A stretch of 64,000 nucleotides of DNA from Ornithodoros turicata (Eukaryota > Arthropoda > Arachnida > Ixodida > Argasidae), in contig NC_088203.1 in the NCBI RefSeq assembly GCF_037126465.1, positions 51,125,581-51,189,580 on the forward strand, given 5' to 3'. The translations under genes and the position numbers were made by a program. Numbering within the stretch: the first letter of the stretch is position 1; every line of letters begins with the position of its first letter. Of the stretch, positions 24,251 through 35,034 are shown one piece after another. The notes beneath the pieces are model-generated. The model was not told the DNA's origin. It saw only the letters and a program-made list of their open reading frames with translations, and did no database searches.

Positions 24251-24949
24251 TTCACTTAAGGTCTTTTACAACATATATATATTTTTTTTCACTGAAATCA
24301 AAAAATGTCATCGGCGGACCTTGGTCGATTTAAAATGGAATTACCCCATTGTAGAGGGGGTTGCCTTGGAAAGCCCACCCTTATTTAGTTTTTGCGTGCT
24401 ACAGCTGAGTGACAAACGCCTGTGAGATTGCAAGGGCACAGCACATGTTAGCAGGGGGCAAACTGGGAATTAATCTGGAATAGCAGTAAAAAAAATAGCG
24501 AATGTATGAAACAGGATACGAAAAGATTTTGAAGACAGCGTGTAAGTGTTACTAGCAGACTTCTTATACAGTAACAATGACAGCATCAACGGAAAGTATG
24601 CAAGTGTTACTTGAATTCTGTGGCAGCATCACCAGCCTGCACATCAGTAAAATGTTTCTGCTGTTGCCAGACACCTTTTTGCATTTTATTTCGCGCATTT
24701 TTTAGGCAACTTTTCATATCGAATCACATCCGAATTGTTCTCTCAGGTAATGAGAACTCGTTCTCTCTCACTTCGGAAATCCACAGGTACCATTTCCGTA
24801 TCTGGGCAGTACAGGAAATATCAGGCTACCCAGGCAGCACAAACCCTCGGGAAAAGAATGGGAACGCAATGGGGGCTTTGGCTCCTGAACGGACGATAGT
24901 GCCCGACTGGTTCCCAGCGGTGTGGGAACTGAGGAGGTAGAACATAAGA
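24251..24949. other. non-coding stretch
   Basis: No gene. CTACCCAGGCAGCACA at about 24,827-24,842 is the inverse of TGTGCTGCCTGGGTAG near 29,447-29,462; these may be termini of one disrupted element, without a demonstrable target duplication. Confidence 0.35.
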
Positions 24950-25160
24950 GAAGATAAGGTTGTCCCCCGACGGTGCCCTGATCATTTCCTGCTCTGGTCT
25001 TCTTTTGGTCATGTAAACAATAATATAGGATCGCTCCCCGATGCTGCTCTGATCATTTCCCGGTCTGGACTGACCTTGGTCATGTGACCAAAATATAGGA
25101 TCGCTCCCCGATGCTGATCTGATCACTTCACGATAATCAGTCACATGACCGGGGTGCAGC
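24950..25160 (+). repeat. 70-bp tandem repeat, three diverged units
   Basis: ATAGGATCGCTCCCCGATGC recurs at 70-bp spacing (25,026 and 25,096), with an older unit starting near 24,955. Each unit includes TGATCATTTCC-like and GGTCATGTGACC-like palindromic words. Confidence 0.7.
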
Positions 25161-25386
25161 AACGGATTTCTCTTCCCAGACTATCAGGCGCCGAGTGATG
25201 CAATCACGTAACCGACAGTTTCGAATCTGGCCAATGATGTTCCTCGATCATCCAGCCGTGTTGGCACTGTCGGAGTCCCCGTCGCTCTCGCTGCGAGAAA
25301 CGAATGTATCCGGCCGTGCTCCCGAAACTTTCGAAGAATTCCAACATTTTTAAGCGATTCATCGAGTGGTAAGTGCTATTTTTTTT

Positions 25387-25960
25387 GTGGTATTCCTCGC
25401 ATTGATAAACGTTACTCATAGATGCTTTTCAACATGAGTGACACCGTTCTAGAACGCTTCTCTCGAAACCTATCAGCGCAGCATCGCATAGTTTCGATTT
25501 CAGTGATCCATTGTGGTTTATGCGTTGCTTTTAGGATAACGGACTCCTTTTTGGTGAAAATATGGTTTAGTAAAGTGTGGAATCGTATGTATTGTGTATT
25601 TGACATCAAACGAAATATAACCATTTCTCAGGACAACTGCGTGCTGCAGCTTTCTTGAGCGTGCTGCAGCTGTGGTATTCCTCGCATTGATAAACGTTAC
25701 TCATAGATTCTTTTCAACATGAGTGACACCGTTCTAGAACGCTTCTCTCGAAACCTATCAGCGCATCATCGCATAGTTTCGATTTCAGTGATCCATTGTG
25801 GTTTATGCGTCGCTTTTAGGATAATGGACTCCTTTTTATTGAAAATATGGTTTAGTAAAGTGTGGAATCGTAAAGCGTGGAATCGAATGTATTTTGTATT
25901 TGACATCAAACGAAATATAACCATTTCTCAGGACGACTGCGTGCTGCAGCTGTGCTGGAG
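25387..25960 (+). repeat. 285-bp tandem duplication
   Basis: GTGGTATTCCTCGCATTGAT occurs at 25,387 and 25,672, and the next 270 bp are nearly identical. The second copy has a short extra GTAAAGCGTGGAATC segment. The open frame in each copy is short and has no recognised family. Confidence 0.8.
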
Positions 25961-26124
25961 GACTTCAGCTCAAGGTTCGTTTTTGCAGTCATTCTAAATA
26001 AAAAGAAAAGAAAAAAAGGAACCTCCGAAGTGAATAAATTATTCCGCTTTAATCCGTTTGCGTAATGTGATCGACGCATGATATGTCAATTTGTTTGAAA
26101 CTGTGAGTGAATGAAAGCTATCCT

Positions 26125-26300
26125 GATCTTTCATTCAGAATGTCATTCTGGACCACTACCTGAGCGTGCTTAAAGAAATCAATGCCTTGATGAAGGTATC
26201 ACCGAAGTGCCCACCACCAGATCTCTGCCTCAAAGCCAGTGATGATGGTCTAGATTTTTCTAGCGGATCTTGTCATGTCATCCTGAAAACTGTAAGTTTA
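26125..26300 (+). other. possible exon(s) of unknown identity
   Basis: After TTTCATTCAG (26,129-26,138) an open stretch encodes YLSVLKEINALMK, then CPPPDLCLKASDDG and GSCHVILKT, and ends at a good donor (ACTGTAAGT, near 26,290). Codon flow and flanking splice-like sites suggest an exon, but I do not recognise the protein and it lies inside mobile DNA. It may belong to a captured or element-borne gene. Confidence 0.3.
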
Positions 26301-26619
26301 GCTATTTGGTCTGTATTCAATAACGTGTGCATCTTGTGGTGTGATGTACTTTTCTCAGTGTAACCCTGACCTCAAGCTATCTTCCACTTTCAGAATCCAC
26401 CCCGCACTTCGGTTACAACACTATGAACCTATCGCGCTGTGATGCTTGATTGAAAGGAATACAATCTGGTATGCTGTGTTGTTTTTCTTTTAAAAGGACT
26501 TCAGCTATCCACAATAAGGGGCCTTCGTAGCAAGAAAGCCATAAGAAAAGGCATCTTCTTGATACATTAATATTGCTCCTAAAGACAAGGGTACGAGGCA
26601 CACTACATGTGCCATACTG

Positions 26620-26910
26620 CACTCTCAGAAAAAAGGGTGGAGCAATTAGACCTTTTAGGAGGTAATAGTTGTCCCATATGTTGTGCCTAAAAGGTTGCAA
26701 AGTTCTACCCCCTATACCTCACTCTCTGCCACGAATAATAGGGTTACCGCTTCTGATTCGGTGAGCGAGCGGGGGCGTACACCTTTTTGTTGTAATTTGG
26801 ATGGACGATAATTTCTTTTACCACCTTTTTACACCCCTTATCAGACGCTATGTTGGCTTAGGAGGTAACTAAGGAAGTTACCACCTTCTCACACCTTTTT
26901 TCTTAGATTG
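26620..26910. mobile_element. 291-bp MITE of the CACTCTAA family
   Basis: It starts CACTCTCAGAAAAAAGG and ends CCTTTTTTCTTAGATTG, reverse complements with minor changes, followed by TA at 26,911. The left TA has become TG. The internal AGGTRGTAA/TTACCACCTT words are inverted. Non-coding relative of the interval at 21,570-30,276. Confidence 0.7.
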
Positions 26911-26912
26911 TA

Positions 26913-27843
26913 GTTCCCAAATTGTGTGTATGTTGCCCTCGTATTAGCAAAGGTGCACAAATATTTTTTCTATTTTATTAAAGGAGGTATAGAACGATCA
27001 TGACACATGTAGTACGGATTCTCAAGTTGTTCACGTGTTCCATGCTGTTGGGCGTAACTCGTTACCAGTAACTCGATACTGTAACTAGGCTACTCGGCTT
27101 AGCTATTTTTAGTAACTTTTTGCATAGCTCTTTGCTTTTGAGCTCCAGTAACTTCTTGAGGAGCTCGTTCCTTTCCCTTTTTTTTGTTTCGGGGGTGAGG
27201 GGGTTAAGTTCGTCAAAGTAACTTGAAGAAAGTTCAAAGTTCCTTTTGTTCGATTCTGGTCTACAAACATCGCAGGCAGAGTCCTCCCCCCATGACTTGT
27301 CGAGATGAAAGATGGCACGTGCACGGCGCGATTAGCTCCCGTTGTCACACGGTGAATGTTACAAATTATGTTTTAGCCGAGCATTAGGAAGCTCAGGTAT
27401 CGCGCATCTTAACGATAAGCACTGTATTGATAATGATAGAGGGCATTCAGTAGCAGGATTAAAACTTGGCACGGTTCTACGATATGTATGTAGGGGACAA
27501 CTCGTAGAGCATAAACTTGCTTTGTGCTCCTTTTTCATGTGCCTTATTACGAGATCAAAATCATAAAATCCCTCCCTAAAGAAGCCTATAAATGTAGGCT
27601 TCTTTTGTCGTGGCAGATATTGATATTTTTGTATATCAAGACTATTTTGAAACGTCTTGAATCGCCCATTGTGACAGCAAGGTCTGAATTAACCATATAG
27701 ACAGGTCAAGAGCTGAAAAGTGTATATATTGAGTAGAAAATAACTTGAAGGTAACCTGTTACATTTCTAAAGTAGCTTAGGAACTTCACGTCAATTTTCG
27801 TTACGTTTTATTACGTGTAACTGCGTTTTAAATTAGTTACGAG
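26913..27843. repeat. interval bounded by GTAACTCGTTAC-type words
   Basis: Dense GTAACT/AGTTAC words near 27,050-27,250 and again at 27,740-27,840 in opposite orientation suggest a degraded TIR element of about 800 bp. Boundaries and target site are not clear. No coding sequence. Confidence 0.3.
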
Positions 27844-28983
27844 CCGGTTTCACGTCAGTTCAGGCAGGGAGGTCCCATCGACCTCCTGGGTCTTCTGTAT
27901 TTTTTATATTTATAAGCTCATCGTATATTATAATCAACATTTTAATAATAATCAACATATAATCAACAACGCTCATAGCCCCAGTTGCTTCGCGGTGCTA
28001 GCACGGAATTAAAAAAAAGCTTTCGTGCAAAAAGATCGAGAAAATCCGGCCCTGAATTCAGATGTTTCAGTTTTGCCGTGTTTGCACGCGTATACCTCCC
28101 GAGTGTTAAGAGATATTGTGAATTTTTTTGATGCTGCTTTATTATGCCAACAGGCCAGCTGTCAGAGAGCAAATTTTAGCGCGCAGGTGCAACGCTGTGT
28201 GCTATAAAAAATGGCGAACATGCCCTCTCGCGCACGTTTGTCCTAATTTCGACGCCTGATATCTCTGGCTATAGATGTCCCTGGTCGCAATACTTGGTAT
28301 CAGCTCACTCAGCTTTTAATGCAGTTTCATCTGATATATCTATCCTGCATATACTTCCTAGCGGCATGTGGTGAAATAGGCAAATGTTTAGGCATATTTC
28401 GAAATAAACATGGATTTTGCGCGTGTATTTCTCAAAATGGTCCCACTTGATTTCGTATATATTTTGCCAGGGTGCCCGATGTTAGGCCTTTCATCTAACG
28501 CAAAACCTTCTTCTCCAAAGGCGTATACTGCTGATTAGCGCGTTAAAACGCGGCCCCACTGCGTACGAACGTGTCGGAGATATCTACAGCCAGAGCAAGA
28601 AGCGTCGAAGTTTGAACAAAACTGCGCGACAGAGCATGTTCGCCGCTTTTTATACGATACAGTGTTGCACCTGTGCGCCTAAATTGGCGCTCGGAGTGCT
28701 GGCAGGTAGGTATACTAAAGCACAAAAATATGGACTACGATAAAATACTGCACTACGATATCTTTTAAAACTCAGGATGTATACACGTGCAAACACGGCA
28801 AGGTTGCAACAATCGAATTCAGGGCTGGATTTCTGTTTTTTTTTTTTTTTGCACGGGAAGTATTCGAATGATTAATTTTACCAATGTTGATCGTCATCTG
28901 CGATGAGCGTCTAAATATATATAAAAAATCATGAAAATTCAGGAGGTCCATGGGGCTCCCTGTCTGAGCTAACGTGGAACCGG
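27844..28983. repeat. 1.14-kb foldback with arms of about 440 bp
   Basis: CCGGTTTCACGTCAG at 27,844 mirrors the reverse complement of 28,983 (CCGGTTCCACGTTAG), and homology extends inward about 440 bp per arm. The left arm has an extra CGCTCATAGCC...GCTAGCAC segment (27,968-28,003) that matches a LINE-type 3' tail at 39,477-39,510. A solitary relative lies at 8385-8515. No coding sequence; mobility mechanism unknown. Confidence 0.7.
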
Positions 28984-30030
28984 CCTACAATTATGTTCTG
29001 GCTAACCTTTTCAGTGACTTCCATCTTTCAACAGCCTAACTTAACTGGCAACGAGTTCCAACTTCTATCTCTGTTTCATATAACCTGTGTTAAGTGAATA
29101 TTTGTGAAGTAAATAGTACATATGCGGGACTGGTGGTTATATACTTTCAATGTAACACTTTTTTTTTCTTTTTTTTTTATTCTTGTGACTATGATGCAAT
29201 AAAGAGTTTTCTACAATGACATTGAGTTTGTTTTTAGAAATCGCGCAAATTAACTATTGTTTGGGGGGGTAGGAGGTACCCGTAAGTGTGCATTGGCTGC
29301 ACCTCGGGAAATCGTTGGGGTACGATACAGGCTTCCGATAACGGACCATTAACATCCCCGTGTTGCAAACCGTATGCCGGACCATGGTCGGGAGCCGACC
29401 CGGTCGGGTCGGTCGCCGCCGGCGCACCGACGTTGGGTCGTCGCGCTGTGCTGCCTGGGTAGTGGGTTTTTTGAAGGCACCGCCGTGTAGATGACATTTG
29501 GTCTCACCGCAAATGAAAAAGAACAAGAACAAAAACATTCATCGTGGTCAAAAATTAAATAATTCAGCTGTTCACTCTTAACTGGATGAAACTGGTTTCA
29601 AGAAGTATAGGACAGTCAATAGCCACTACGCTCAGCAAGTGCTAGTTCTTAATCGATGTGGATCATCAGGTTTGTGCAGGGCTGTGAACAACGTCAAAGT
29701 TGAGCAGGTGGTTCAGGCTGTTCAATTTAAAGAGCAAAGCATGTGTAACTTAGTCACTAACTTAGCCTGTTGCTGCTATCTTGCATCAAAGGAGTGCTAA
29801 TTGTCAAAGTAATAAAAATATCTTATGTTAAGCCTATAGTCTGGAACCGTTCAGTAGAATACCATTTGCAAATAATTATGTATTTCTGCTGTATGTTCGA
29901 ACTGCCAGTTCACCTTGGTGTAAGTGACCAAACTAAATTGCTATTTGTACGTTCTGGCCAGGAACTGGTGCAGTTAGCGAGTACTGCAAGGAAACAGAAT
30001 TTTTTGCAACAGTGCTTCGTTTTGGCGCAT
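28984..30030. other. non-coding stretch with SINE-tail-like words
   Basis: GGCTAACCTTTTCAGTGACT at 29,001-29,020 matches the body of the SINE at 45,900. A CG-rich patch lies at 29,370-29,440. No gene recognised. Confidence 0.4.
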
Positions 30031-30276
30031 TTTTTGGGGGTGGAAGGTCCCCCCACATCCGGGGAAATCAAGTGACTCCCCCTATGGGGTCATTTGATGC
30101 CGGTAGGAGCCAAAACAGATTAATGAAAGTGGGAGTCAAATGAATCCCCTTGATGGCATCAAATGACCCCCCTGCCTTGATGGAGTCATAGTGACTCCAG
30201 GAGGGGGTGGTTATATATGTGGCAGGGTTTGACTCCCCCAAAGGGGGTCACCCTGACTCCCTTATTTTTTAGATTG
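30031..30276. repeat. right subterminal region of the TA-flanked element
   Basis: GACTCCCCC, GGGGTCA and GGAGTCA words alternate in both orientations up to the right terminus. They parallel the GGAGTC-rich left end at 21,590-21,660. Confidence 0.55.
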
Positions 30277-30656
30277 TACCGGTTAAGCTGTTTGCTGATG
30301 ACTGTACACTTTATAATGAAATTGTATCCATCCGCGACCAAGTAGAGCTTAATAGTGCACTACATAACTTTGTTGAATGGTGTGAAACGTGGCAGATGGA
30401 AATCAACACCAACAAAACTGTTGTAATGCGTAAAACTCGTAAGAAGTTATCCTATGACTTCACCTACAATATCAAGGGTAAAACGCTGGAGACAGTTCAA
30501 GAGCACAAATACCTGGGGTTATTATTCACAAAAGACTTGCGTCGCAACAAACACACCACATTGGAAGCAGCTAGGGCAAATCAAAAGCTCTGGCGCCTTA
30601 AAAGAACCCTCCGGCACGCAACGCAAGATACTAAGCATAGAGCCTACACAACTGTA

Positions 30657-30820
30657 GTGCGTCCCATCCTGGAATATGCTAGTATTGTATGGTCTTTAGT
30701 ACGTCCCATCATGGAATATGCTAGTATTGTATGGTCTTTAGTGCGTCCCATCCTGGAATATGCTAGTATTGTATGGTCTTTAGTGCGTCCCATCATGGAA
30801 TATACTAGTATTGTATGGTT
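30657..30820 (+). repeat. in-frame 42-bp tandem repeat (four units) in the LINE RT
   Basis: The 14-residue unit VRPILEYASIVWSL is repeated four times, the last ending early. Units 1 and 3 have Leu and units 2 and 4 have Met at the fifth position, so an 84-bp pair was duplicated after a first duplication. The reading frame is preserved throughout. Confidence 0.9.
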
Positions 30821-31398
30821 TCCTTTTACTCAGGAACTCTGTAACGGGCTAGAACAGGTACAGAGTCGCGCCATCAGGTTTATCCATAATAACTACAACC
30901 GCGATCAAAGTACAGCTGAACTGAAGTAGCGCTCGCAACTTTCCCCTCTGTCGGAGATATCCAAAATTGCTAGGCTAAAGTTCTTTTTCGTGTTGTTGGG
31001 AGAAAACAGTAAGCTTGACGCGCACAAATATGTATCTTACCATTCAACAAGAATTCAAAGAAACAAACATTCTAGGCATGTTACACCCATAAGCTATCGC
31101 AATGACTGCTTCGGGTACTCTTACTTTGTACGGGTTACTAATGAACGGAACGAATTACCGGACAGTATTGTCCCGTCCCAAACGGCATCTACTTTTCTCA
31201 AAGCTTCAATCATATTTGTGTAATTTGAATGCCCATCTTAGCCAAGTAAAATGTATTCATTTTGATGTCGTGTGTTGTATTGTTTTTCTTTTTTTTTGAT
31301 GATACATGTTGTTTCTCAATGTACCCACTCCTACAATGGCGTCCAGAGGACGTTAGTAGTATCTGCAAATAAATAAATGAATAAATACTCCAGGGAAT

Positions 31399-32850
31399 GT
31401 ATGTGGGGTGCGATTTTATGATATTTTGTAGTGTAGACAAAGTAACATTGGAGCAATGTTACTTTGTCTACTCCTGTATTTGTGTTATTTTTAACGGTTT
31501 TACCACTATACAGACCTCCATATCGGCAAAAGGTTTGTCATTGTTATTTATTATTCCTGCTTTAACTACATTTATTAGATTCCCCGCTGGCAATAAGTGG
31601 TGTAGTATTGTTTCGATACTTTCTGCTGTTGTTGTGGTGAGTATTCCATTATTCGTGACTACCAACGGGATGTTTCTGCTGGGATGTCCAATTTTTTATC
31701 ATTATAATTTCATATAGCAGCGTAAAGGGACTAAATTTTGTACTTTGATTGATTTGAATGGCCCATTGTTCTCCTTTAGCTTTTTCTATTTTATTTTTGT
31801 ATTCTGTAAAATGATTGAAACAGACATTTTTATAGTGTTTTGTCATAGTATGTTCTTTGGTCTTTTGGCATCTGTTTCCCATGGCGCGGACTTGCTTACG
31901 ACCTGTTAATTCGTTATTCCACCATACGATAGTTTCCCCCGTTGGGCATAATTTTTTGCATACATTGTTTTCTATATGAATCTAGTTTTTTGTAGGTTGT
32001 TTCAATTATTTTAGATCATCTTGTGTATGCAGTTGTGTTGTTGAAATGGTGGTAAACCACGTACGTATCATTAGTAATTTTCCGGTTTAGTTGTGATTGT
32101 CCATTTTTAGTTAATTTCAAGAGAGAGTTTTTTTTTTCATTGTTGAAAATGGCAAAAGTAATGTACCGATGATCTGAGCATGAGGGTATATCTCTGACTG
32201 TCCAACCTATTACATGCTGAAAATAGTTTTCTCAAATAATGGTTAGGTCTATTGACGATTTTCCACATGGACCATCAAAGGTTGCTAAAGATTCACTATG
32301 TTTTTTAAATGCCGGATCGTCGCCTCATATAAAATCCAAAACATCTCTTTCATCATTTACGTTTCTTCCGAAGAGGGTGCTTTTTTTAAATGAAATTTCC
32401 AGAGATAATTATAGTTTCACCTTTGAATTTACATATTTCTTTCGTTCGGTTTGGTAAATTTTCTTTTATATTTCAAGTAGGTTCAAAATAGTCATTGATC
32501 AAGATAAATGTTCTTGTTGTACTAGAAAATATTATTATTACTATATTAGCTGTGATCGTTAACGGGAGATAATCATATGTTTTGTTACGGCATTACCGTT
32601 TTAGGGTTGATGACAGAGCAGAACAGCTTATAATTAGTTGATGTGTCCTCAAATCTTAAATTTCTGATATATGGTTCCTGAGTACATCATCTGTGTTCAG
32701 CTCTTTCATTCTAGCGTAAGTGTCGCCTATACGAGCCTTACTTCTGGCGGTATTGATTTGTAGAAAATTTATCATTATGGATAGTTAAGGGGGAGATTAT
32801 ATCTACATACCCATCCAATTTTCGATAAATTAAGCTCCCTCTTATATTCC
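31399..32850 (-). pseudogene. R1-clade endonuclease and RT linker remnant
   Basis: On the minus strand, ATFDGPCGKSSIDLT followed by VIGWTVRDIP and SDHRYI (about 32,300-32,150) is the end of an R1-type endonuclease. WWNNELTGRKQVRAM and EYKNKIEKAKGEQWAI (about 31,910-31,750) are the linker before RT. Continuous with the RT remnant below 20,754 once the intervening LINE is set aside. Confidence 0.65.
31433..31471. repeat. perfect 18-bp-stem hairpin
   Basis: GTAGACAAAGTAACATTG, a GAG loop, and its exact complement. It lies in the R1-clade remnant 45 bp from the LINE insertion site. Perfect pairing contrasts with the decay around it, so it arose recently. Confidence 0.85.
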
Positions 32851-32879
32851 GGCCAATCCCTGGAATTTGATGAAGGCAG

Positions 32880-34100
32880 ATGTCATGACTGGTTCCTTTT
32901 ACACTGTTAGCATATCCGCATGATCTACAGTAAATGTCGCTTCTTTGCCACCCTGCTCTCTGACCATCCCATGTACAGGTTCTTTTCCATCAACGTTTTT
33001 GCCACTTCTAAGTAGCCTCGACTATGTAGGTCGTAGTACGATTTGTTTTAATCTCTGATTACGGGAAGTCATCCAATTGGATGTATAAGTCATTCTTTAA
33101 GTTAATTGCGGCCAACAAGATATCCTTCAATATCCTTTGTTATTCTTTTCTCAACACCCCATATGCGTAATATTGCCTTCTTCTTTCTCGGCACGGCAGC
33201 TTGGAGGATTCTGGACAGTTTTTCGTTTTTATTTATTTCTTGCACTAGTCTTTCCAGCCTTTTGACATGTAGCGATTTGACCATTAATCCCCCATTCTTC
33301 ATTGCTTGGTAAGTAGCATCATGTATCCCGATTTCTGCAGGGTTGAGGTTTTCCCGCAACAGGATGCCGATTTCCTCTGGTGTTCTTTTGTCTTTGGCGT
33401 GAACAAAGGCTACTTCCATGGGGGGTTTCTCTTTTCTTTGTGTAGGGACTTATTTGACCCCGCTGCTTGGGGATATGCTACTTTGGAGTTTCCCCCTTTT
33501 TGGTTTCCAACGCCTTATTTTGTTCTTCTTCCTGCCTTTAGTTCCTCCTTCAACTTTATCATCTTTCCTTCTGTTTCATTTAGTTGTCTAGAAACTTCTC
33601 CCGATTTCTTAACCATTAGTTCCCTGTTTTCTGATATTCTCCCTTTTCATCTTCAGTAATGTTACTTCTTATTTTGCTTTCCATTAATTTCAATTCTAAT
33701 TCCCTTCCTTACCAGAGCCTCATATTCATGGAAAACCCCGCGCACTTCTTGTTTCTGCATAACGGTGGTTGTTTGTTCCACATCTACGTATCTGTCTCTT
33801 AACCTTCTCAGACTATCTGAGTCAGTCCTTTCATCTGTCTTTTTTTTTTCTTTTACTGTTCTGAATTATTTTCTTTCTTTTTTTTCTTGAGACATCACAG
33901 CCCTTCACAACAGAGCTCTTCTCTTTACGTTGTCTGTGGTACTCAACTTCTTTTTCTTGGCCCTTTGGTTTCCTACCCCTTTTAGGGTTTGGCTTCACCC
34001 TCATCATTACCTTTACTTTTCTGTGTGCACACCTCTTCCTCCGATTCTACGCTCTCTTCTGGTGACTCATCTTCCTGAGCGACATATTTTGGCCGCCTTC
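32880..34100 (-). pseudogene. R1-clade ORF1 (gag-like) remnant
   Basis: The best open part, 33,419-33,102, encodes KRTPEEIGILLRENLNPAE, NGGLMVKSLHVKRLERLV and AILRIWGVEKRI, matching the conserved core of R1/I-type gag proteins. Just 3' (about 32,950-32,880) a C-x2-C spaced segment looks like a degraded zinc knuckle. 5' of it is a Lys/Arg-rich region. ORF1 would bind element RNA. Confidence 0.6.
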
Positions 34101-34102
34101 TA

Positions 34103-35034
34103 CACTCTAAATAATTTTACACCTTAAAGGGTGTAAAAGAACATGTGCATGGCGCACACCTTTTAAGGTGTAACGGAACACCTATCAAGAAATCAAGGGT
34201 GTAATTGTATGGAAGGGTGTAATGTAATCTGCAAACCATAGAAGAGGCAGCTGGAAATTATTACAGCTTCACTGCGAAAGTATAGAGTTTCAAGTTTTTA
34301 CAGAAGGCACATGCTTGGTACTTTGGAGTGTCATTGTGGCTATCTTGGCATCACTCTTCGATCACAGCCATGCAAAATATTCTTTAAAAAGCCAAGAATT
34401 TACTTTTCTCACACTGAACTTGTAACACTTTCCAGGTATACTACTCAGCTGTACCCTGTGTGCAGCAAAAATACGACATTGCAGACACATGTTGCACAGT
34501 ACACACATGTTATAGGTGATTGATGTGGGTATTTGCGGGCATCATGCATATAAGACACAATCACAGGAACTGAATAGTTATGCTTTTATTAGGTTGACAT
34601 TATGCCATGCAGCATATATATCCTACATTACGTAAGCATGAAGGTATTCAAATGTATCACTTAATACAGCTTTATCATATAGTCCTCTAACCTTGAGAAG
34701 TTATATGACAGTGTACCAAATGTTGAGTAACTGAGCATTTGATCTTTATATCACAACTTGTATCACAAGCTTAAGCTCTGAGTACCACAAGCACTCCAAT
34801 ACTGCACACGAACAGGAATACAATTAACCTGTGTAATGGGGCCTGTCCCACCTCTAAATACACCCTTTGTTGCACCCTCATCACACCCTCCTGACAATGT
34901 CTCATAAAAGGGTGTAATTCACCATAGTTACACCCTCGAAAATTTTCAAGCCAAGGTTCTAGGGTGTAAAATAGGTGTAATACATGAGAATACACCAATT
35001 TTACACCTTTAAAGGTGTGAAAATATTTAGAGTG
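34103..35034. mobile_element. 932-bp TA-flanked MITE in the R1 gag remnant
   Basis: Ends CACTCTAAATAATTTTACAC and its near complement at 35,034, with TA at 34,101-34,102 and 35,035-35,036. The flanking R1 gag-like frame joins in phase when the element and one TA are set aside. The interior repeats GGTGTAA/TTACACC words. Same terminus family as 21,570-30,276. Confidence 0.75.

Larger units (their letters stand above)
21570..30276. mobile_element. 8.7-kb TA-flanked interval with CACTCTAA-type inverted ends
   Basis: The left end is CACTCTAAGAAAAAAAAGG; the right end, reverse-complemented, is CAATCTAAAAAATAAGG. A TA is duplicated at 21,568-21,569 and 30,277-30,278. Removing the interval and one TA restores the host LINE reading frame exactly, which fixes the boundaries. 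TA duplication fits the Tc1/mariner/pogo group. The subterminal regions are rich in GACTCC/GGAGTC words. No transposase was seen; the interior is largely later insertions. Confidence 0.7.
20805..30929 (+). pseudogene. LINE reverse transcriptase split by an 8.7-kb insertion
   Basis: First part: SKSPGPDGIHNAF (about 20,825-20,858), a 107-bp insertion, then 20,970-21,567 with NYRPVPLT, VFLDCAKALDKVSHPKLL and GVPQGSVLAPLLFLLYIND. The frame stops at VCNLK(V). Second part from 30,279 resumes at PVKLFADDCTLYNEI (the catalytic FADD) and runs through WCETWQMEINTNKT and EHKYLGLLF to 30,929. Joining at the TA site keeps the frame, which shows the two parts are one gene. It also carries a fourfold in-frame 42-bp repeat at 30,657-30,820. 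Confidence 0.8.
20755..31387 (+). mobile_element. CR1/Jockey-like LINE inserted in the R1-clade LINE and itself interrupted
   Basis: Plus-strand LINE sequence 20,755-21,567 continues at 30,279-31,387 after an 8.7-kb interruption. It ends in an AATAAATAAATGAATAAAT tail. It is flanked by CTCCAGGAAAT (20,744-20,754) and CTCCAGGGAAT (31,388-31,398), a 10-of-11 match that I read as its target duplication. Only RT is present, so the element was 5' truncated on arrival. Confidence 0.75.

Noticed and set aside
24950..25160. CRISPR-like array
   Set aside because: It is a simple 70-bp tandem repeat without distinct spacers in a eukaryotic context.
24827..29462. One element bounded by CTACCCAGGCAGCACA and its inverse
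   Set aside because: The ends match but there is no target duplication and the interval contains many independent insertions; too weak to call.
29234..29538. Overlapping minus-strand ORFs rich in Arg/Pro
   Set aside because: They follow a local GC-rich patch; no motif and no splice context.
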